The translations under genes were made by a program, and so were the position numbers. A stretch of 64,000 bases of DNA from Gammaproteobacteria bacterium (lineage in GTDB: Bacteria; Pseudomonadota; Gammaproteobacteria; GCA-001735895), in the NCBI GenBank assembly GCA_018669845.1, contig JABHSO010000189.1, forward strand, positions 1 to 64,000, given 5' to 3'. The notes beneath the pieces were generated by a model. The model had not been told where the DNA came from and searched no databases. It saw only the letters and a program-made list of their open reading frames with translations. Positions 34,809 to 46,407 of the stretch are shown here, in pieces (position 1 is the first letter of the stretch; every line of letters begins with the position of its first letter).

Positions 34809-37565
34809 ATGACCAGGAAAAACAAGAGTGTTTATACATTCGAAGAAGGTGATGGAAAGAACAAAATGTTACTGGGAGGCAAGGGCGCTAACCTTTGTGA
34901 AATGACCCAGATTGGCTTGAATGTTCCTCCAGGTTTTGTAATTACCACTGAAACTTGCCTGAAACACCTGGACGATAAAGAAAACCTTCCTGAAGGTGTT
35001 ATGGATGCAGTACGCAAAAATATGGTTGCGCTGGAAGAGAAAACCGGTAAGTCATTTGGTGGTAGTAAAAACCCCTTATTAGTGTCTGTTCGATCTGGTT
35101 CTGCCATGTCGATGCCAGGTATGATGGATACCGTGTTAAACCTTGGTTTAAACAGTGAGACCTTAAAAGGACTGATTAAACTGACTAAAAATGAACGTTT
35201 TGGTTATGACTCCTATCGCCGATTTATTCAACTATTCGGTAAAGTGGCCCTGGGAATTGCGGATGAAGAATTCGATGATGAGTTTGATCAGGTTAAGCAA
35301 TCACTCGGTGTAACAGAAGATCTTGCTCTGACTGCGTCCGATCTTAAACATATCTCTGAACGTTTTCTTGAAGTTGTCAAAAGGGTTACGGGTTTACCTT
35401 TCCCGGAAGACCCCTATGTGCAACTCGAAATAGCTATCAAGGCTGTTTTTAATTCCTGGGATGGTAAGCGAGCAGTGGATTATCGTCACGAATTTAATAT
35501 TACCCCAGAGATGGCAAATGGGACTGCCGTAAATATTTGCACCATGGTCTTTGGCAACCTGGGTAACGATTGTGCTACCGGTGTTGGGTTTACACGTTAC
35601 CCTGATACCGGAGCCAACGAGCTGTTTGGCGAATATCTGACCAATGCTCAGGGCGAAGACGTGGTGGCTGGAGTGCGTACTCCAAAACCTATTGATGCCA
35701 TGCTTGATGAAATGCCCAAACTGTATAAACAGCTAAAACAGTTACGCGATAAACTCGAAGCCCATTATCACGAAGTTCAGGACTTTGAATTTACCATCGA
35801 AAAAGGTGTGTTGTATTGCCTGCAAACACGTAATGGCAAGATGAATGCTGCAGCAATGGTACGCACTTCTGTGGATATGGTCAGAGAAGCGATGATCGAT
35901 AAAAATCAGGCTTTGTTACGCATTCAACCTGACTTACTAGAGCAGTTATTATTTCCCCGTCTTGACAGCCAGACAAAATCTATTCCGGTTGCTCGTGGTT
36001 TACCGGCTTCACCGGGTGCTGCTGTAGGTCATGCAGTTTTTGATGCAGATACTGCTGAAAAAAGAGGTCGTGCTGGTGAACGGGTTATTCTGTTACGTGA
36101 AGAGACAAAACCTGAAGATATCCATGGTTTTTTTGCTTCTCAGGGAATTTTAACAGCACGTGGCGGTAAAACCTCTCATGCTGCTGTTGTTGCCAGAGGC
36201 ATGGGTAAACCCTGTGTAGCGGGTGCAGAAGGTATTCATGTAGATGTCAGAGCACGTGCTGCTTCAGTCGGTAAAAATATAATTACGGAAGGTGATTTGA
36301 TCACTATAGATGGAACTACAGGGGATGTTTACCTGGGTGAAGTCGATATGATTGAAGCTGAATTTTCATCTGAACTTGATGTATTACTGGAATGGGCTGA
36401 TAAACGTGCAAGACTGGCTGTGATGGCAAATGCCGACTCACCGCAAGATGCAAAACAGGCATTGAAGTACGGCGCTATGGGCATAGGTCTGTGTCGAACA
36501 GAGCGCATGTTTAATGCAAAAGAAAGATTGCCTATCGTTATCGATATGATAATCGCTGATACAGCAGAAAAACGTCAGGAAGCCCTCGATAAACTGATGC
36601 CTATTCAGCGTGAAGACTTCAAAGGTATTCTGAAAGTGATGACTCCAAGACCGGTCACTATCCGTTTGCTGGATCCTCCGATCCATGAGTTTTTACCCTC
36701 TGAGCAACAATTAGTGGATGAGCTGGATCAACTTCATCAACTCAGAGATACCGTTCAGGGCATGAATGTATTAAGTGATGCAGTAGAGCAGATGTACAGT
36801 GAAACCGGTGAACAGAAACGTGTTCGTTACCTGGCGGATTCTCACCTGGTTGACGAAGTTATTCAGAAGAAAACACGTGTTTTGAAAATGGTTCGAAATT
36901 TGTTCGAAACCAATCCTATGTTGGGACATCGTGGTGTTCGTCTGGGCATTACTTTTCCTGAAATTTATTCGATGCAAATTCGAGCAGTGCTAGAAGCCGC
37001 CGCTGAATGTACTAAAGAAGGAGATGTGGTTTGTCCTGAAATTATGGTGCCGCAGGTTTGTACTTCTGAAGAGTTAATTCGAGTTAAATCTTACGTGACT
37101 GAAATTCACAAAGAAGTTGAAGAGCAGTATGGTGTCAAAGTCGATTTCAAGTTTGGGTCTATGATTGAAGTAGTACGCGCCTGTATGCGGGCTGATTGCC
37201 TGGCTGAAGAAGCTGAGTTCTTTTCTTTCGGAACCAATGATTTGTCTCAGGCTACATTCTCATTCTCACGTGAAGATGCTGAAAATAAATTTTTACCGAT
37301 GTATGCCGAAAAGAAAATTTTACAGGATAACCCTTTTGAAGTTGTCGATGAAAAAGGTGTTGGAAAATTAATGGAACTGGCTATTGAGTGGGGCCGTAAA
37401 ACACGTCCTGATATGCGCATGGGTGTTTGTGGTGAACATGGTGGGCATCCTCAATCGATTCATTTTTTCAATAAAATCGGGTTGACCTATGTTTCCTGTT
37501 CAGGACCACGCATACCTTCAGCGCGTCTGGCTGCAGCTCATGCGTCTATGCTGGAACAGAAGTGA
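34809..37565 (+). CDS. ppdK: Pyruvate, phosphate dikinase
   Basis: A 918-residue enzyme interconverting ATP, phosphate and pyruvate with AMP, pyrophosphate and phosphoenolpyruvate. Order: N-terminal ATP-grasp domain (GGKGANLCEMTQIGLNVPPGFVITTE; SVRSGSAMSMPGMMDTVLNLG), the swivelling phosphohistidine domain with catalytic His in GGKTSHAAVVARGMGKPCVAG, and the C-terminal PEP/pyruvate barrel (GIGLCRTERMF, FGTNDLSQATFSFSREDAE, MGVCGEHGGHPQSIHFF). Full length for the family. With the glycogen genes that follow it suggests gluconeogenic PEP formation or PPi-linked glycolysis. An FNR-like box lies upstream. Confidence 0.96.
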   Translation: MTRKNKSVYTFEEGDGKNKMLLGGKGANLCEMTQIGLNVPPGFVITTETCLKHLDDKENLPEGVMDAVRKNMVALEEKTGKSFGGSKNPLLVSVRSGSAMSMPGMMDTVLNLGLNSETLKGLIKLTKNERFGYDSYRRFIQLFGKVALGIADEEFDDEFDQVKQSLGVTEDLALTASDLKHISERFLEVVKRVTGLPFPEDPYVQLEIAIKAVFNSWDGKRAVDYRHEFNITPEMANGTAVNICTMVFGNLGNDCATGVGFTRYPDTGANELFGEYLTNAQGEDVVAGVRTPKPIDAMLDEMPKLYKQLKQLRDKLEAHYHEVQDFEFTIEKGVLYCLQTRNGKMNAAAMVRTSVDMVREAMIDKNQALLRIQPDLLEQLLFPRLDSQTKSIPVARGLPASPGAAVGHAVFDADTAEKRGRAGERVILLREETKPEDIHGFFASQGILTARGGKTSHAAVVARGMGKPCVAGAEGIHVDVRARAASVGKNIITEGDLITIDGTTGDVYLGEVDMIEAEFSSELDVLLEWADKRARLAVMANADSPQDAKQALKYGAMGIGLCRTERMFNAKERLPIVIDMIIADTAEKRQEALDKLMPIQREDFKGILKVMTPRPVTIRLLDPPIHEFLPSEQQLVDELDQLHQLRDTVQGMNVLSDAVEQMYSETGEQKRVRYLADSHLVDEVIQKKTRVLKMVRNLFETNPMLGHRGVRLGITFPEIYSMQIRAVLEAAAECTKEGDVVCPEIMVPQVCTSEELIRVKSYVTEIHKEVEEQYGVKVDFKFGSMIEVVRACMRADCLAEEAEFFSFGTNDLSQATFSFSREDAENKFLPMYAEKKILQDNPFEVVDEKGVGKLMELAIEWGRKTRPDMRMGVCGEHGGHPQSIHFFNKIGLTYVSCSGPRIPSARLAAAHASMLEQK

Positions 37566-37626
37566 TATCTTAGTGTCAAAAAGAATAGATAAAATTATTA
37601 TTTAAATACAGGTAGAGGAACAAAAT

Positions 37627-37833
37627 ATGAATATGCAGGAAATACGGGCTATAGCCAAAACGATGGATATTAAAACATCCAGAATGAGTAAGTTGAACCT
37701 GGTCAGGGAGATACAGACTGTTGAAGGGAATAATGCCTGCTTTGCCTCTCCTGGCGCGGCAGATTGTGATCAGAATGACTGTATCTGGCGTGAAGATTGC
37801 TTAGTGGCATCAAAAAAACTGGCTGCAGCTTAA
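37627..37833 (+). CDS. Small SAP-like domain protein
   Basis: A 68-residue protein. The N-terminal half (EIRAIAKTMDIKTSRMSKLNLVREIQTVEGN) matches the SAP/Rho-N-like helix-extended-helix nucleic-acid-binding motif. The C-terminal half has four cysteines (CFASPGAADCDQNDCIWREDC), possibly a metal site. It has a good Shine-Dalgarno (GAGGAA) and follows ppdK by 61 bp, perhaps cotranscribed. A similar small SAP-Cys protein family is widespread in Proteobacteria; its role is unknown. Confidence 0.7.
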   Translation: MNMQEIRAIAKTMDIKTSRMSKLNLVREIQTVEGNNACFASPGAADCDQNDCIWREDCLVASKKLAAA

Positions 37834-37905
37834 TCCTGTAAGAAGTCAGTTCAAAAAATGAATTTATTTCTTGTTCTGACCAATCTGAATACTGTGAAGT
37901 TACTA

Positions 37906-37972
37906 GTAGGGTGCGCCGTGCGTACCATTGAATTTCAGTAGTAACGACCAAGGTGCACACGGCACACCCTAC
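37906..37972. repeat. GTAGGGTG intergenic inverted repeat
   Basis: Left arm GTAGGGTGCGCCGTGCGTACC (21 bp, 37906-37926) is nearly complementary to the right arm at 37952-37972 (three mismatches), with a 25-bp centre. Similar GTAGGGTGCGCCGTGCGCACC palindromes are common intergenic repeats in proteobacterial genomes. It lies between the convergent SAP and glgA genes and may also terminate transcription. Confidence 0.65.
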
Positions 37973-37995
37973 AAATTGTTGAGTGAAACCTTTCT

Positions 37996-39459
37996 TTAAA
38001 AGCGATGGCTATTATCCTGTATGGCTTTTTCGTACAGATCAATATACTGCAGGGCACTGGATTGCCAGGATCGATCTGGAGACATTGCATTGTGTTGCAA
38101 CTGTTTCCACAGCTTTTGATTCTGATAAGTTTCAAGAGCCTGCTTTAACGTCGATAAAAGTGATTCAGCAGTATTCTGCGAAACTATAAAACCATTGGCG
38201 CTATTATCAGCTAGCGTTAAGTCGTTTGTATCAATAACGGTATCTGCAAGGCCTCCCACATTACGAGCCAGTGGTAAGGTGCCATAGCAAAGACTGTATA
38301 ACTGGTTCAGCCCACAGGGTTCAAAAGTTGAGGGCATTAAATACATGTCTGCTGCGGCTTCTATCTGGTGTGCCAGAACTTCGTTATATCCAATTGTTAG
38401 AGATAACTTATCCGGGAATTGATTAGCCCAGTCGAGCAATGCTTCTTCATAATGTTTTTCACCGCTACCAAGAATAACGATTTGCAATGGTAATTGCATC
38501 AATTCAGGCATGGCATCCAGAATGCTTTGCAGGCCTTTTTGTTCAACCAGTCGGCTGATCATAGCAATTATAGGTATACCTTTTTTTACCGGCAGGTTCA
38601 GTTGTTTTTGAAGGACTAATTTGTTTTCCAGTTTCCCCCTGAGAGAATCGCGGCTGTAATTTTGTACTAAAAGTTTATCCGTTTCAGGATTCCATACATC
38701 AGTATCTATTCCATTGATAATGCCTGATAACTGCTGACTTCGATGATTAAGTAATGGGTCAAGTCCATAACCGAATTCAGCCTGCTGGATCTCCTTTGCA
38801 TAAGTTGGACTGACCGTATTTATACGATCGGAATACACCAGGCCACCTTTAATAAATGAAAACTGGTCATGAAATTCAAGGCCATACATGCCCCACAATC
38901 CAGCGGGTAAACCCAGATCAAAAAAAGTCTGACTACTGAAGATTCCCTGGTAAGCCATATTATGAATGGTAAATACTGTGGCTGGACCTTTTGGAAAAGT
39001 TTTTAATAATGCCGGAACCAGAGCTGACTGCCAGTCGTTACAGTGAACAACATCCGGTTGCCAGGATAACCCACATCGATTCAGTGCAATATCAACGGCA
39101 GTTTGTGCAAAAAGAGCAAATCGTTCTGCATTATCTGGCCAGGAAATTCCATCGTCAGCAAGATAAGGATTTCCAGGGCGGTCAAACATTTGAGTGCAAT
39201 CGACTAACCAGGTTTTTATACTAGAGCCGGGCAGGGTGGTTTCCAGAATTCTGATTTCCTGGCCATAGTGACTGGTTTCAGCGACGACTTTTTTCTCGCT
39301 GAGTTTATCGAGTATCGTCTGATAAGCCGGTAATAACAGGCAAACATCCTGATCGTTATTATGTAAAGCAGTGGGCAGACTACCGGCCACATCAGCAAGT
39401 CCGCCTGTTTTAATCAGCGGGTATGCTTCACTGCTAATGTAGAGAATTTTGCGTTTCAT
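37996..39459 (-). CDS. glgA: Glycogen synthase (ADP-glucose dependent)
   Basis: A 487-residue GT5 glycosyltransferase that extends alpha-1,4-glucan using ADP-glucose. The N-terminal substrate loop [13 protein letters not shown] (about 17-29) is intact; other landmarks are [51 protein letters not shown] and the acceptor motif [33 protein letters not shown]. Its start overlaps the glgB stop by 4 bp, so it is coupled to glgB on the minus strand. Confidence 0.95.
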   Translation of the reverse strand: MKRKILYISSEAYPLIKTGGLADVAGSLPTALHNNDQDVCLLLPAYQTILDKLSEKKVVAETSHYGQEIRILETTLPGSSIKTWLVDCTQMFDRPGNPYLADDGISWPDNAERFALFAQTAVDIALNRCGLSWQPDVVHCNDWQSALVPALLKTFPKGPATVFTIHNMAYQGIFSSQTFFDLGLPAGLWGMYGLEFHDQFSFIKGGLVYSDRINTVSPTYAKEIQQAEFGYGLDPLLNHRSQQLSGIINGIDTDVWNPETDKLLVQNYSRDSLRGKLENKLVLQKQLNLPVKKGIPIIAMISRLVEQKGLQSILDAMPELMQLPLQIVILGSGEKHYEEALLDWANQFPDKLSLTIGYNEVLAHQIEAAADMYLMPSTFEPCGLNQLYSLCYGTLPLARNVGGLADTVIDTNDLTLADNSANGFIVSQNTAESLLSTLKQALETYQNQKLWKQLQHNAMSPDRSWQSSALQYIDLYEKAIQDNSHRF

Positions 39460-41645
39460 GATGTTTGCAATTTTAACACAATGCCTGCCAGCGGAGGCAG
39501 GGTCAGTGAAAGAGAAACAGGGCGGTTCATCCAGGCAATATTATCAGACTGAACGTGTACTCCATTACTGACATTGCTACCGGCATAATATTCCGAGTCA
39601 GAATTAAGGATTTCAGCATAAATACCTTCTTGTGGCACACCAATTCGATAGTTTTCTCTCGGAACGGGTGTAAAATTTAAAATGACAATCAGTGTTTCAT
39701 GTTCGCTGCTACGAACATATGACAATATTGACTGGTCAGTATCATTGCAATCTATCCATTCAAAACCTTTTGGTTCAAAATCATATTTATGCAAAGCTTG
39801 TTGATGTTTGTACAAATTATTTAAATCACCCACCAGAGTTTTTACCCCCTGATGTAAAGGGTATTCAAGCAAATGCCAATCCAGAGATTTATCATGGTTC
39901 CACTCCAGACTCTGTGCTATCTCACATCCCATGAATAAAAGTTTTTTACCGGGATAGGTAAACATATAAGTGTAGAGTAAACGTAAGGTTGCAAATTTCT
40001 GCCATTCATCACCGGGCATTTTATTTAACATGGAGGACTTCCCATGCACAACTTCATCATGAGAGAAAGGTAAAACGAAGTTCTCACTGAAAAGATAGAG
40101 CAAGCCAAAGGTCAGTTGGCTGTGATGGTAGTGCCGGTGAACAGGATCTTTGGATAGATAATTAAGCGTATCGTGCATCCATCCCATATTCCATTTCATA
40201 GAGAAGCCCAGACCCCCAATATCGGTAGGTCGAGTGACCTGTGGCCAGGAAGTAGACTCTTCGGCTATGACCATGGTGCCAGGATGTTCGGCATGGGTAA
40301 CGGTATTTAACTCTCGAAAAAATTCAATAGCTTCTATGTTTTCATTACCACCGTGAATATTTGGAACCCAGTCATCGGCTTCACGTGAGTAATCCAGATA
40401 TAACATCGATGCAACTGCATCGACTCGCAGGCCATCCAGGTGGAATTCTTCTAGCCAGAATAATGCACTGGATAACAGAAAGTTTTTTACTTCATTACGT
40501 CCGTAGTTATAAATTAAGGTGCCCCAGTCACGATGCTCTCCTTTTCGTGGATCTTCATGCTCGTAAAGTGAACTGCCATCAAACCTCGCAAGTCCATGTG
40601 AATCCTTAGGGAAATGCGCCGGAACCCAGTCAAGCAAAATGCCAATATCATGGTTATGTAAATAGTCGACGAAATAGTGGAAATCATCGACGTCACCGAA
40701 ACGACTGGTAGGTGCAAAATACCCGGTAGTTTGATAACCCCAGGATGCATCTAACGGATGTTCGGTTATAGGTAGTAACTCAATGTAATTGAATCCGGTT
40801 TCTTTAATGTATTCGACCAGTCTATGGGCAATGTCACGATAATTGAGAAAGTTGCCCTGATCGTCCCTTTGCCAGGAACCCAGATGAAGTTCATAAATAG
40901 ACATTGGTTGATGAAGCCAGTCATGTTGTAAACGTTGTGTCATCCAGCTTTCATCAGTCCAGTCATAAACATTTTCGTGAGTTACAACTGATGCCGTTTT
41001 TGGGCGGTTTTCAAATTGTCGGCCATAGGGGTCGGTTTTTTGTAGAATTTCACCGCTGTGGAGATTTCTGATTTCAAATTTATACAGGCAACCAATCTCT
41101 AACCCGGGAATGAACAGTTCCCATACCCCGGTGCTGCCACGATTTCGCATTTGATGGCGTCGTCCATCCCAGTCATTGAAGTCACCAATGATGCTGACTC
41201 TTTCTGCACTTGGAGCCCAGGTGGCAAAAAGTACACCTTCTACACCGTCTACTGAATGAAGGTGGGCACCTAAAATTCGATAAATATGCCAGTGTTTTCC
41301 TTCAGTAAACAAATGCAGATCATAATCAGAAAGTTGAGCAGGAAAACAGTAGGGATCGTAAAAAGTTGATTTGAAACCAGAACTTGAAAGTTGCTGTAAT
41401 TGATAGGGACTGGTGATTTCTGATGCGTTTCCTGTCCATTCAAAAAAATCGCTACCGGGTACACGGGTCAGTTCTAAATTCCCGGGCAGGATGGATAATT
41501 GCTGGGTGTTTGGAGCGAATATGCTAATACTGGCTTTTTTATTATTCTGATGTAAACCTAAAACTTCAAAAGGATCATAATGACGAGCGCTTAATATCTT
41601 TGCCTGTCCAGCGGATAAAGAGGGTTTGTTTTTTTTTCGGTTCAT
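39456..41645 (-). CDS. glgB: 1,4-alpha-glucan branching enzyme
   Basis: A 729-residue GH13 branching enzyme that adds alpha-1,6 branches to glycogen. N-terminal beta-sandwich domains ([36 protein letters not shown]) precede the catalytic barrel with [12 protein letters not shown], the nucleophile in [18 protein letters not shown], the acid in [12 protein letters not shown] and [16 protein letters not shown]. Long, four-domain bacterial type. It is first in glgB-glgA and divergent from glgC over a 291-bp region with an FNR-like box. Confidence 0.96.
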   Translation of the reverse strand: MNRKKNKPSLSAGQAKILSARHYDPFEVLGLHQNNKKASISIFAPNTQQLSILPGNLELTRVPGSDFFEWTGNASEITSPYQLQQLSSSGFKSTFYDPYCFPAQLSDYDLHLFTEGKHWHIYRILGAHLHSVDGVEGVLFATWAPSAERVSIIGDFNDWDGRRHQMRNRGSTGVWELFIPGLEIGCLYKFEIRNLHSGEILQKTDPYGRQFENRPKTASVVTHENVYDWTDESWMTQRLQHDWLHQPMSIYELHLGSWQRDDQGNFLNYRDIAHRLVEYIKETGFNYIELLPITEHPLDASWGYQTTGYFAPTSRFGDVDDFHYFVDYLHNHDIGILLDWVPAHFPKDSHGLARFDGSSLYEHEDPRKGEHRDWGTLIYNYGRNEVKNFLLSSALFWLEEFHLDGLRVDAVASMLYLDYSREADDWVPNIHGGNENIEAIEFFRELNTVTHAEHPGTMVIAEESTSWPQVTRPTDIGGLGFSMKWNMGWMHDTLNYLSKDPVHRHYHHSQLTFGLLYLFSENFVLPFSHDEVVHGKSSMLNKMPGDEWQKFATLRLLYTYMFTYPGKKLLFMGCEIAQSLEWNHDKSLDWHLLEYPLHQGVKTLVGDLNNLYKHQQALHKYDFEPKGFEWIDCNDTDQSILSYVRSSEHETLIVILNFTPVPRENYRIGVPQEGIYAEILNSDSEYYAGSNVSNGVHVQSDNIAWMNRPVSLSLTLPPLAGIVLKLQTS

Positions 41646-41721
41646 TACAGTATGTGGCCAAATTTTCTCACGGGATCAGGTCGTTATTTCTAACCAGATA
41701 TGTTTCAGCTTCGAGAGCTAA

Positions 41722-41735
41722 TTGATATAGCTCAA
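41722..41735. promoter_or_regulatory. FNR/ANR-like box between glgB and glgC
   Basis: TTGATATAGCTCAA matches TTGAT-N4-ATCAA at nine of ten defined positions, and its spacer ATAG is the same as in the ppdK-upstream box. It lies 77 bp from glgB and 200 bp from glgC. Confidence 0.45.
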
Positions 41736-41936
41736 TCATTACCTAAATGTATTCAAAGTCGATTTCAATATACAAGTTAGTTATATAAAATAAATGACAT
41801 AAATCTATCCAGTACGATTTAAGTTTAATTAATGCTGATTGATTTTATCAATAATCCTACAGGTTGATGCATAAATTTAATCTATTTGTTATATGAAAGT
41901 TGGTAAAATTTTTCATGCCTTTTAAAGGAAATAAAG

Positions 41937-43208
41937 ATGAAACCAGAAAATTCATTAAGGTTTGTAAGTCGACTGACTCGAGATACTATGGCTTTAATTA
42001 TGGCGGGTGGACGTGGCTCTCGTTTAAAGCAGCTTACCCAGTGGCGAGCAAAACCGGCAGTGCCTTTTGGGGGTAAATTCAGGATTATAGATTTTCCTCT
42101 TTCAAATTGTGTTAATTCAGGTATACGTCGAATTGGTGTAATTACACAATATAAAGCACACTCACTGATTACTCATACTCAAAAAGGCTGGAGTCACTTA
42201 AGAGGTGAGTTTGGTGAATTTGTAGAACTTTGGCCTGCACAGCAACGCATGGGTGATACATCCTGGTATGCGGGAACTGCTGACTCTATTTATCAGAACA
42301 TGGACCTTATCAGCATGCATAATCCTAAATATGTACTGATCCTGGCAGGTGACCATATCTACAAAATGGATTATGGAAACATGATCGCCGAACATGTTGA
42401 AAATCAGGCCGATATAACGGTGGGGTGCATACAGGTTCCAATCGCCGAAGCTAAAGAATTTGGGGTTATGGGGGCTGATGAAAATAATCGTATTAGTAGC
42501 TTTGCAGAGAAACCTGAAAACCCTGAGTTGATGCCGGGTAGTGATAGCGAAGCGTTGTGTTCTATGGGGATTTATATTTTCAATAAAGATTTTCTTTTCG
42601 AACAATTGGTTCGAGATCATGATACTCCCGGTTCATCACGTGATTTTGGTAAAGATATTATTCCTGCTGCCATCGAAAAATATCGTGTCTTCGCATTTCC
42701 ATTTCGTGATGTTCAAAGTGGTCAACAATCTTACTGGCGAGATGTGGGTACGGTTGATGCCTACTGGAAAGCAAACCTTGAATTAATTGGTATTACGCCC
42801 GATTTAAATTTATACGATGGCGACTGGCCTATCTGGACTTATCAGGAGCAATTACCGCCTGCAAAATTTATTTTTGATGAAGAAGATCGTCGTGGCATGG
42901 CAGTCGATTCGATGGTGTCCGGGGGCTGTATTATTTCCGGCTCCACGGTAAGACATTCATTATTATTTTCTGATGTGTGTATCGATGACTACACCACGAT
43001 TGAAGACACCGTGGTATTACCGGATGTTATTATTGGTAAACACTGTGAAATTAAAAATGCCATAATTGATAAAGGCTGCAGAATTCCAGAGGGGACAAAA
43101 ATAGGCGTGAGTACCGAAGATGATAAAAATAAATACCATGTATCACCCAAAGGTGTAGTACTTGTGACACCTGAAATGTTAGGACAGGAACTGCACCATG
43201 TCCGATGA
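41937..43208 (+). CDS. glgC: Glucose-1-phosphate adenylyltransferase
   Basis: A 423-residue ADP-glucose pyrophosphorylase, the committed step of glycogen synthesis. The nucleotidyltransferase domain opens with [45 protein letters not shown]; further landmarks are [34 protein letters not shown] and [12 protein letters not shown]. The C-terminal about 110 residues are the left-handed beta-helix ([33 protein letters not shown]) used in allosteric control. It is first in glgC-GH57-malQ, and its stop overlaps the next start. Confidence 0.96.
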   Translation: MKPENSLRFVSRLTRDTMALIMAGGRGSRLKQLTQWRAKPAVPFGGKFRIIDFPLSNCVNSGIRRIGVITQYKAHSLITHTQKGWSHLRGEFGEFVELWPAQQRMGDTSWYAGTADSIYQNMDLISMHNPKYVLILAGDHIYKMDYGNMIAEHVENQADITVGCIQVPIAEAKEFGVMGADENNRISSFAEKPENPELMPGSDSEALCSMGIYIFNKDFLFEQLVRDHDTPGSSRDFGKDIIPAAIEKYRVFAFPFRDVQSGQQSYWRDVGTVDAYWKANLELIGITPDLNLYDGDWPIWTYQEQLPPAKFIFDEEDRRGMAVDSMVSGGCIISGSTVRHSLLFSDVCIDDYTTIEDTVVLPDVIIGKHCEIKNAIIDKGCRIPEGTKIGVSTEDDKNKYHVSPKGVVLVTPEMLGQELHHVR

Positions 43209-44913
43209 CCCGGCTATGAGTAAAAAAGATAAAATTAACCTGGTACTTTACTGGCATATGCATCAACCGGAGTACCGGGATCTGCGTAATGGTGAATACT
43301 GTTTACCCTGGACATATCTTCATACCATTAAAGATTATGTCGATATGGCTGCACACCTTGAAGATGTGCCCGGTGCTCGAGCGGTGGTTAATTTCGCACC
43401 CGTTTTACTGGAACAGATAGAAGATTACAGTCGTCAGTTAAACGGTTATTTGTATCATGGGCGAGCTTTATCTGATCCTCTTTTAAGAGCTCTTGCTGAA
43501 CCTGTCATCAGTAAACAACCAGAAAAAAGACTTACTCTGATAAAAGATTGCCTGCGTGCCAATGAGCAGCGGTTAATAAATCGGTTTGATCATTTTAAGG
43601 TGCTGGCTGATATGGCAAAAGCCATACTTAAAACGCCAGAGATTATTCATTATTATGATGATCAATTTATAGCGGATTTACTGGTTTGGTATCACCTTTC
43701 CTGGATGGCAGAAACAGAACGCAGAAAAGATAAACGTATCAAAGCGTTAATGGATAAAGGCAGTCTATATTCTATTCATGATCGGCGTGTCATGATTGAA
43801 ATTATTCATGGCATGACTTCCACCGTTATTGATCGTTATAAAAAACTGGCTCTGGATAACCGTATTGAGTTATCTATGACCCCTTATGCTCATCCGATAG
43901 TTCCATTGCTACTGGATATGGAAAGTACCAGAGATGCAATGCCTGATGCTCCTCTGCCTGGCTTAACAAAATATCCTGGTGGTGAGCAACGTAGTGAATG
44001 GCATATGCAAAAAGGTCTGGAAACTTTTCAACGCATTTTTGGTTTTTCTCCACAGGGCTGCTGGCCTTCTGAGGGCAGTATCAGCGGAGAAACTGTAGAA
44101 TTAATTTCCAACAGCGATATTCGCTGGCTTGCCAGTGGTGAAACTGTTTTAAGAAATTCTCTGGCGGCTTCTAACCTGGGAACTGATAACTGCATTCACA
44201 CGGCTTATCAATATAAAGATAATAAATCAGTATGTTTCTTTCGTGATGATGGATTATCAGATTTAATCGGGTTTAAATATTCCGATTGGCATGCTGATGA
44301 TGCGGTCGGGAATCTGATTGTAAATATAAAAAATATTGCCAATGCCTGTAAAGGTGATCCAAAAGGTATCGTGTCTATCATTCTTGATGGTGAAAATGCC
44401 TGGGAATATTATCCGGAAAATGGCTATCACTTTTTATCGGCATTGTATAAACAGCTGGCAGAGCACGAAGAGATTAATTTAACCACCTACGGAGAATATC
44501 TGGATCAACAATCTGAAACTATCAGCTTATCTAACATTGTTGCAGGAAGCTGGGTTTACGGTAGTTTCTCAACCTGGATAGGTGAACAGGATAAAAATCG
44601 TGCCTGGGATATGCTGACCGATGCTAAACATGTTTATGACCAGGTGATGGCTACGGATAAACTCAATCAGGAAGACCGACAAAGAGCAGAGATGCAACTG
44701 GCGATTTGTGAAGGCTCTGACTGGTTCTGGTGGTTTGGCGATTATAATCCTTCAGACTCTGTAGAAGCCTTTGATGAACAGTATCGGATGCATCTGTGTA
44801 ATCTGTACAGTATTTTAGGCCGGGAAGCACCGGAATATCTATCTCATGCTTTTTCTCATGGTAGTGGAGCACCTGCGATGGGTGGTGTGATGTTACCGGG
44901 TAAGCAAAATTGA
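43198..44913 (+). CDS. Glycoside hydrolase family 57 protein
   Basis: A 571-residue GH57 enzyme. Characteristic regions are [14 protein letters not shown] (region 1), [13 protein letters not shown] (region 2), the likely nucleophile in [10 protein letters not shown] (region 3), [22 protein letters not shown] (region 4) and [18 protein letters not shown] (region 5). GH57 enzymes act on alpha-glucans as alpha-amylases, branching enzymes or 4-alpha-glucanotransferases. It sits between glgC and malQ with overlaps on both sides (11 and 4 bp), so a role in trimming or remodelling glycogen or maltodextrin is likely. Confidence 0.9.
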   Translation: MSDDPAMSKKDKINLVLYWHMHQPEYRDLRNGEYCLPWTYLHTIKDYVDMAAHLEDVPGARAVVNFAPVLLEQIEDYSRQLNGYLYHGRALSDPLLRALAEPVISKQPEKRLTLIKDCLRANEQRLINRFDHFKVLADMAKAILKTPEIIHYYDDQFIADLLVWYHLSWMAETERRKDKRIKALMDKGSLYSIHDRRVMIEIIHGMTSTVIDRYKKLALDNRIELSMTPYAHPIVPLLLDMESTRDAMPDAPLPGLTKYPGGEQRSEWHMQKGLETFQRIFGFSPQGCWPSEGSISGETVELISNSDIRWLASGETVLRNSLAASNLGTDNCIHTAYQYKDNKSVCFFRDDGLSDLIGFKYSDWHADDAVGNLIVNIKNIANACKGDPKGIVSIILDGENAWEYYPENGYHFLSALYKQLAEHEEINLTTYGEYLDQQSETISLSNIVAGSWVYGSFSTWIGEQDKNRAWDMLTDAKHVYDQVMATDKLNQEDRQRAEMQLAICEGSDWFWWFGDYNPSDSVEAFDEQYRMHLCNLYSILGREAPEYLSHAFSHGSGAPAMGGVMLPGKQN

Positions 44914-46391
44914 TAGAACCTACATTGCTGGAGCAGAGAAGGGCGGGATTACTACTGCACCCAACTTCATTACCGGGATCTTTTCTGGGTGGTGATATTG
45001 GTCCTGAAGCTTTTCGGTTTATAGATTTTCTGGCCGATAGTGGTTGCTCTGTCTGGCAAATGTTACCGCTAGGCCCCACTCATGAAGATGGCTCACCTTA
45101 TCAATGCCTTTCCGTTAATGCTGGAAACCCTTTATTAATCAGTCTGGACTGGCTGGTTGATCATGACTGGCTGGATTTGTCTCAGCTGGAAATACCTCGG
45201 GACAGTGCTGAATATCGGACACAATGTTTAAAACTTGCATTTCAAAAATTCTCTAATAAAAATGATAAAGCCTGGGCTAAAAATCTAAAGGTTTTTACTA
45301 AAAAGCAGGCAAACTGGTTAAATGACTTTACGCTTTTTATGGTACTCAAAGAGGTCTTTGATGATGTTTCATGGAATGAATGGCCTGTAGCTTTAACTCA
45401 TCGTACGAACAAAGCATTAAAAGAAGCTCGTATAAAATATGCAGAACAAATAGCTCAAATTGAATTTGAACAGTTTGTGTTTTTTACTCAATGGAGCGAG
45501 TTAAGAGCTTATGCGCATGAGAGAGCTGTAAAGCTGTTTGGTGATATGCCCATTTTTGTATCATTCGATAGTTCTGATGTATGGGCCTGCAGGGAAAATT
45601 TCCTGATGGATAAAGATGGGCAATGTGAATTTATTGCAGGAGTGCCACCCGATGCATTTTCTGATACCGGACAGCGTTGGGGTAATCCACTGTATGACTG
45701 GGATTATTTACAGTCGACTAAATTTGACTGGTGGGTTCAACGCTTTGCTACTCAACTGGAATTATTCGATATCATTCGAGTTGATCACTTTAGGGGATTT
45801 GAAGCCAGCTGGTTTATTCCTGCCGATGAAGAAACCGCTATTATTGGAGAATGGGTCAAAACGCCGGGTAAAGAATTACTTCAGGTTTTAAATGAAAATT
45901 TTAAATCGCTGCCTTTAGTCGCTGAAGATCTGGGAGTCATTACAGATGAAGTGGTTGAGTTAAGAAATCAGTTTTCATTGCCGGGCATGAAAATACTGCA
46001 ATTTGCATTTGATGGTGATAGTCGAAACCTGTATTTACCGCATCATCATGAAAAGCGTTGTGTGGTTTATACCGGGACGCATGATAATGACACGACGCTT
46101 GGCTGGTATCTTGCACTGGATGAAAACTCTAAACGCTTCCTGCATGATTATCTGGGAGTGGATGAGGAAGCTTATCTGGATATGCCCTGGGTATTGAATC
46201 GTATGGCACTGGCATCAGTTGCTAACCTGGCGATATTGCCCATGCAAGATATTCTGAGTCTCGATTCTTCACATCGCATGAATGAACCGAGCACGACCGA
46301 AGGTAACTGGTCATGGAGTTTCGAATGGGAGCAGCTCTGGCCCTCTTTATCAACTGACCTCAATAAACTTATTAAACTTTATAACCGGTGA
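44910..46391 (+). CDS. malQ: 4-alpha-glucanotransferase (amylomaltase)
   Basis: A 493-residue GH77 enzyme that transfers alpha-1,4-glucan segments between maltodextrins. Landmarks: RRAGLLLHPTSLPGSFLGGDIGPEAFRFIDFL at the N-terminus, VPPDAFSDTGQRWGNPLYDW, the nucleophile region IIRVDHFRGFEASWFIP, the acid/base in LVAEDLGVITDEV, and YTGTHDNDTTLGWY. The start is a TTG overlapping the GH57 stop; no other start precedes the conserved N-terminus, so translational coupling is likely. The operon ends here, before a CACGAAG repeat. Confidence 0.95.
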   Translation: MIEPTLLEQRRAGLLLHPTSLPGSFLGGDIGPEAFRFIDFLADSGCSVWQMLPLGPTHEDGSPYQCLSVNAGNPLLISLDWLVDHDWLDLSQLEIPRDSAEYRTQCLKLAFQKFSNKNDKAWAKNLKVFTKKQANWLNDFTLFMVLKEVFDDVSWNEWPVALTHRTNKALKEARIKYAEQIAQIEFEQFVFFTQWSELRAYAHERAVKLFGDMPIFVSFDSSDVWACRENFLMDKDGQCEFIAGVPPDAFSDTGQRWGNPLYDWDYLQSTKFDWWVQRFATQLELFDIIRVDHFRGFEASWFIPADEETAIIGEWVKTPGKELLQVLNENFKSLPLVAEDLGVITDEVVELRNQFSLPGMKILQFAFDGDSRNLYLPHHHEKRCVVYTGTHDNDTTLGWYLALDENSKRFLHDYLGVDEEAYLDMPWVLNRMALASVANLAILPMQDILSLDSSHRMNEPSTTEGNWSWSFEWEQLWPSLSTDLNKLIKLYNR

Positions 46392-46407
46392 ACTACAAAA
46401 GAGATTG

